From NCBI GenBank assembly GCA_032209605.1, contig JASFXZ010000039.1, forward strand, positions 4,216,001-4,280,000: a stretch of 64,000 nt of DNA, read 5' to 3'. This stretch comes from Mactromeris polynyma (lineage: Eukaryota; Mollusca; Bivalvia; Venerida; Mactridae). Of the stretch, positions 63,089 through 64,000 are shown in pieces; the first letter of the stretch is position 1; each line of letters starts with the position of its first letter. The notes below the pieces were generated by a model, which saw only the letters and a list, made by a program, of their open reading frames with translations, had not been told where the DNA came from and did no database searches. Position numbers and translations under genes: made by a program.

Positions 63089-63112
63089 CTGCAGTAGGAG
63101 AAATATATATAC

Positions 63113-63250
63113 AGTCAGACCTCATTTATTTGACCACCTTCTATCTGAATACTTGATATTATCCGAAATAAATATCAGGTCCCGATGTATCTTCTTAAGC
63201 ATGTTAAATTAAAATGGGCTATTCGAAACCATGTATTATTCGAAATAAAT
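63113..63250. mobile_element. pogo/Tigger-like element fragment
   Basis: Starts CAGTCAGACCTCATTTATT after TA, followed by TATCCGAAATAAAT. This resembles a pogo/Tigger terminal region of a different subfamily from the seven MITEs. No matching right end is found; another repeat begins near 63265. Confidence 0.5.
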
Positions 63251-63264
63251 TTCTAACCCGATGA

Positions 63265-64000
63265 ATTCAAACTAGAGCTATCACTGAAGGTGATTAATAC
63301 CCCCACAATACCGCTTTGTCAGACATATTTTTGATAAATTCAAAGATGGCCGCCAGTCAAGACAATGAAATTATCTATCACTATCTATCACTACAGGACC
63401 ACAATCAGAATGTGCCGACAATATACACAACTAGGCTTGGTAGAAATAATTCATGGAAAACCATGTTATGTGACATGACGGAACAAGTGGTGATTCCCAT
63501 ATAGCCCCCATTGCATATTTTGAAGTGGGGTTATAATAAGAATTGTGTACATTTTAATATTTCGGAGGTGATATGAATACCACAGTATGGGAGTCAGGTC
63601 AAAATCAATAAAATAGAAAAAATGAACAGTAATATATAGCACTTTGTCACAAAGAAATATAATGATACATTCGACTAGAGTATGAACTAGTAACACCAAT
63701 ATATTTGATTTTAACTCCCAAGATCTGAACATTTTGCATTCAAATTCGAACAAATATAGCAACAAAGCGTATTAAATTGATACAATTTATATTCGCAATC
63801 AAGACATTTTGTTCCATTGTCCTTGACTGCAGTTTCACAGATTTAATCAAATAATCAAACTACCTGGATATAACATTATATTATGCCTTATTTCAATGGA
63901 TTTTAAAAGAAATCCCGTTATTTTCACTGAAAGGCGAGTCTTCAACAACAAAAACAAACCATTTGCTAGTATCTGAATGTAATAAACCAAAAATGCTGCC
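63265..64000. other. Interspersed repeat then unique sequence upstream of exon 1
   Basis: 63265-63530 starts CTAGAGCTATCACTGAAGG with ATTAATACCCCCACA and ends near GTGGGGTTATAATAAG, suggesting short inverted ends. Beyond it I see no exon; the next upstream EEA1 exon must lie past 64000. Confidence 0.5.

Overview
The window is AT-rich, intron- and repeat-dense animal DNA. The only gene I can support fills it from end to end on the minus strand: an early endosome antigen 1 (EEA1) orthologue. I read 29 coding exons between 63088 (most 5') and 3403 (most 3'). All have AG/GT borders and their phases join without a break, giving about 1445 codons. Only the central coiled-coil rod is here. The N-terminal C2H2 zinc finger lies above 63088, and the C-terminal Rab5-binding/FYVE part must lie below position 1, because no FYVE cysteine pattern is readable below 3403. 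The repeat families (CCTTGACCTTTGACC-type repeats, GGGCCATAACTC repeats, SINEs whose 3' domain resembles bivalve SINEs) and the EEA1 divergence point to a mollusc, probably a bivalve. That is inference from memory of such repeats, not a search.

Layout. 64000-46800 is exon-rich: 18 exons, including two adjacent 69-bp exons that look like a tandem exon duplication, a 377-bp exon, and exons with EEA1 signature patches. 46800-24893 holds only four small exons in introns of up to 12.3 kb, filled with degenerate mollusc repeats, foldback elements, MITEs, and 35-bp and G-rich minisatellites. 24893-3403 holds seven more exons, among them a single 789-bp coiled-coil exon. 3402-1 is intron or downstream sequence with repeats only.

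The introns are a small museum of mobile DNA. They hold a decayed 1.33-kb Tc1/mariner-superfamily element with TIRs and a broken transposase, a Tc1-type HTH fragment, a 1.2-kb and a 0.5-kb non-autonomous hAT-like element with 8-bp target duplications, and a 0.64-kb mariner-like MITE. There are seven pogo/Tigger-like MITEs of 150-200 bp plus one fragment, several foldback elements, two related solo-LTR-like remnants, and a cluster of three tRNA-derived SINEs.

The most unusual structure is a pair of about 1.1-kb arrays of the same 25-26-bp minisatellite (12023-13131 and 19595-20684). They share the same unique right-hand flank. The first lies between two copies of a 472-475-bp segment that carries the 3' end and splice donor of the 789-bp EEA1 exon. 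No tRNA, rRNA, CRISPR, promoter or prokaryotic feature is supported.
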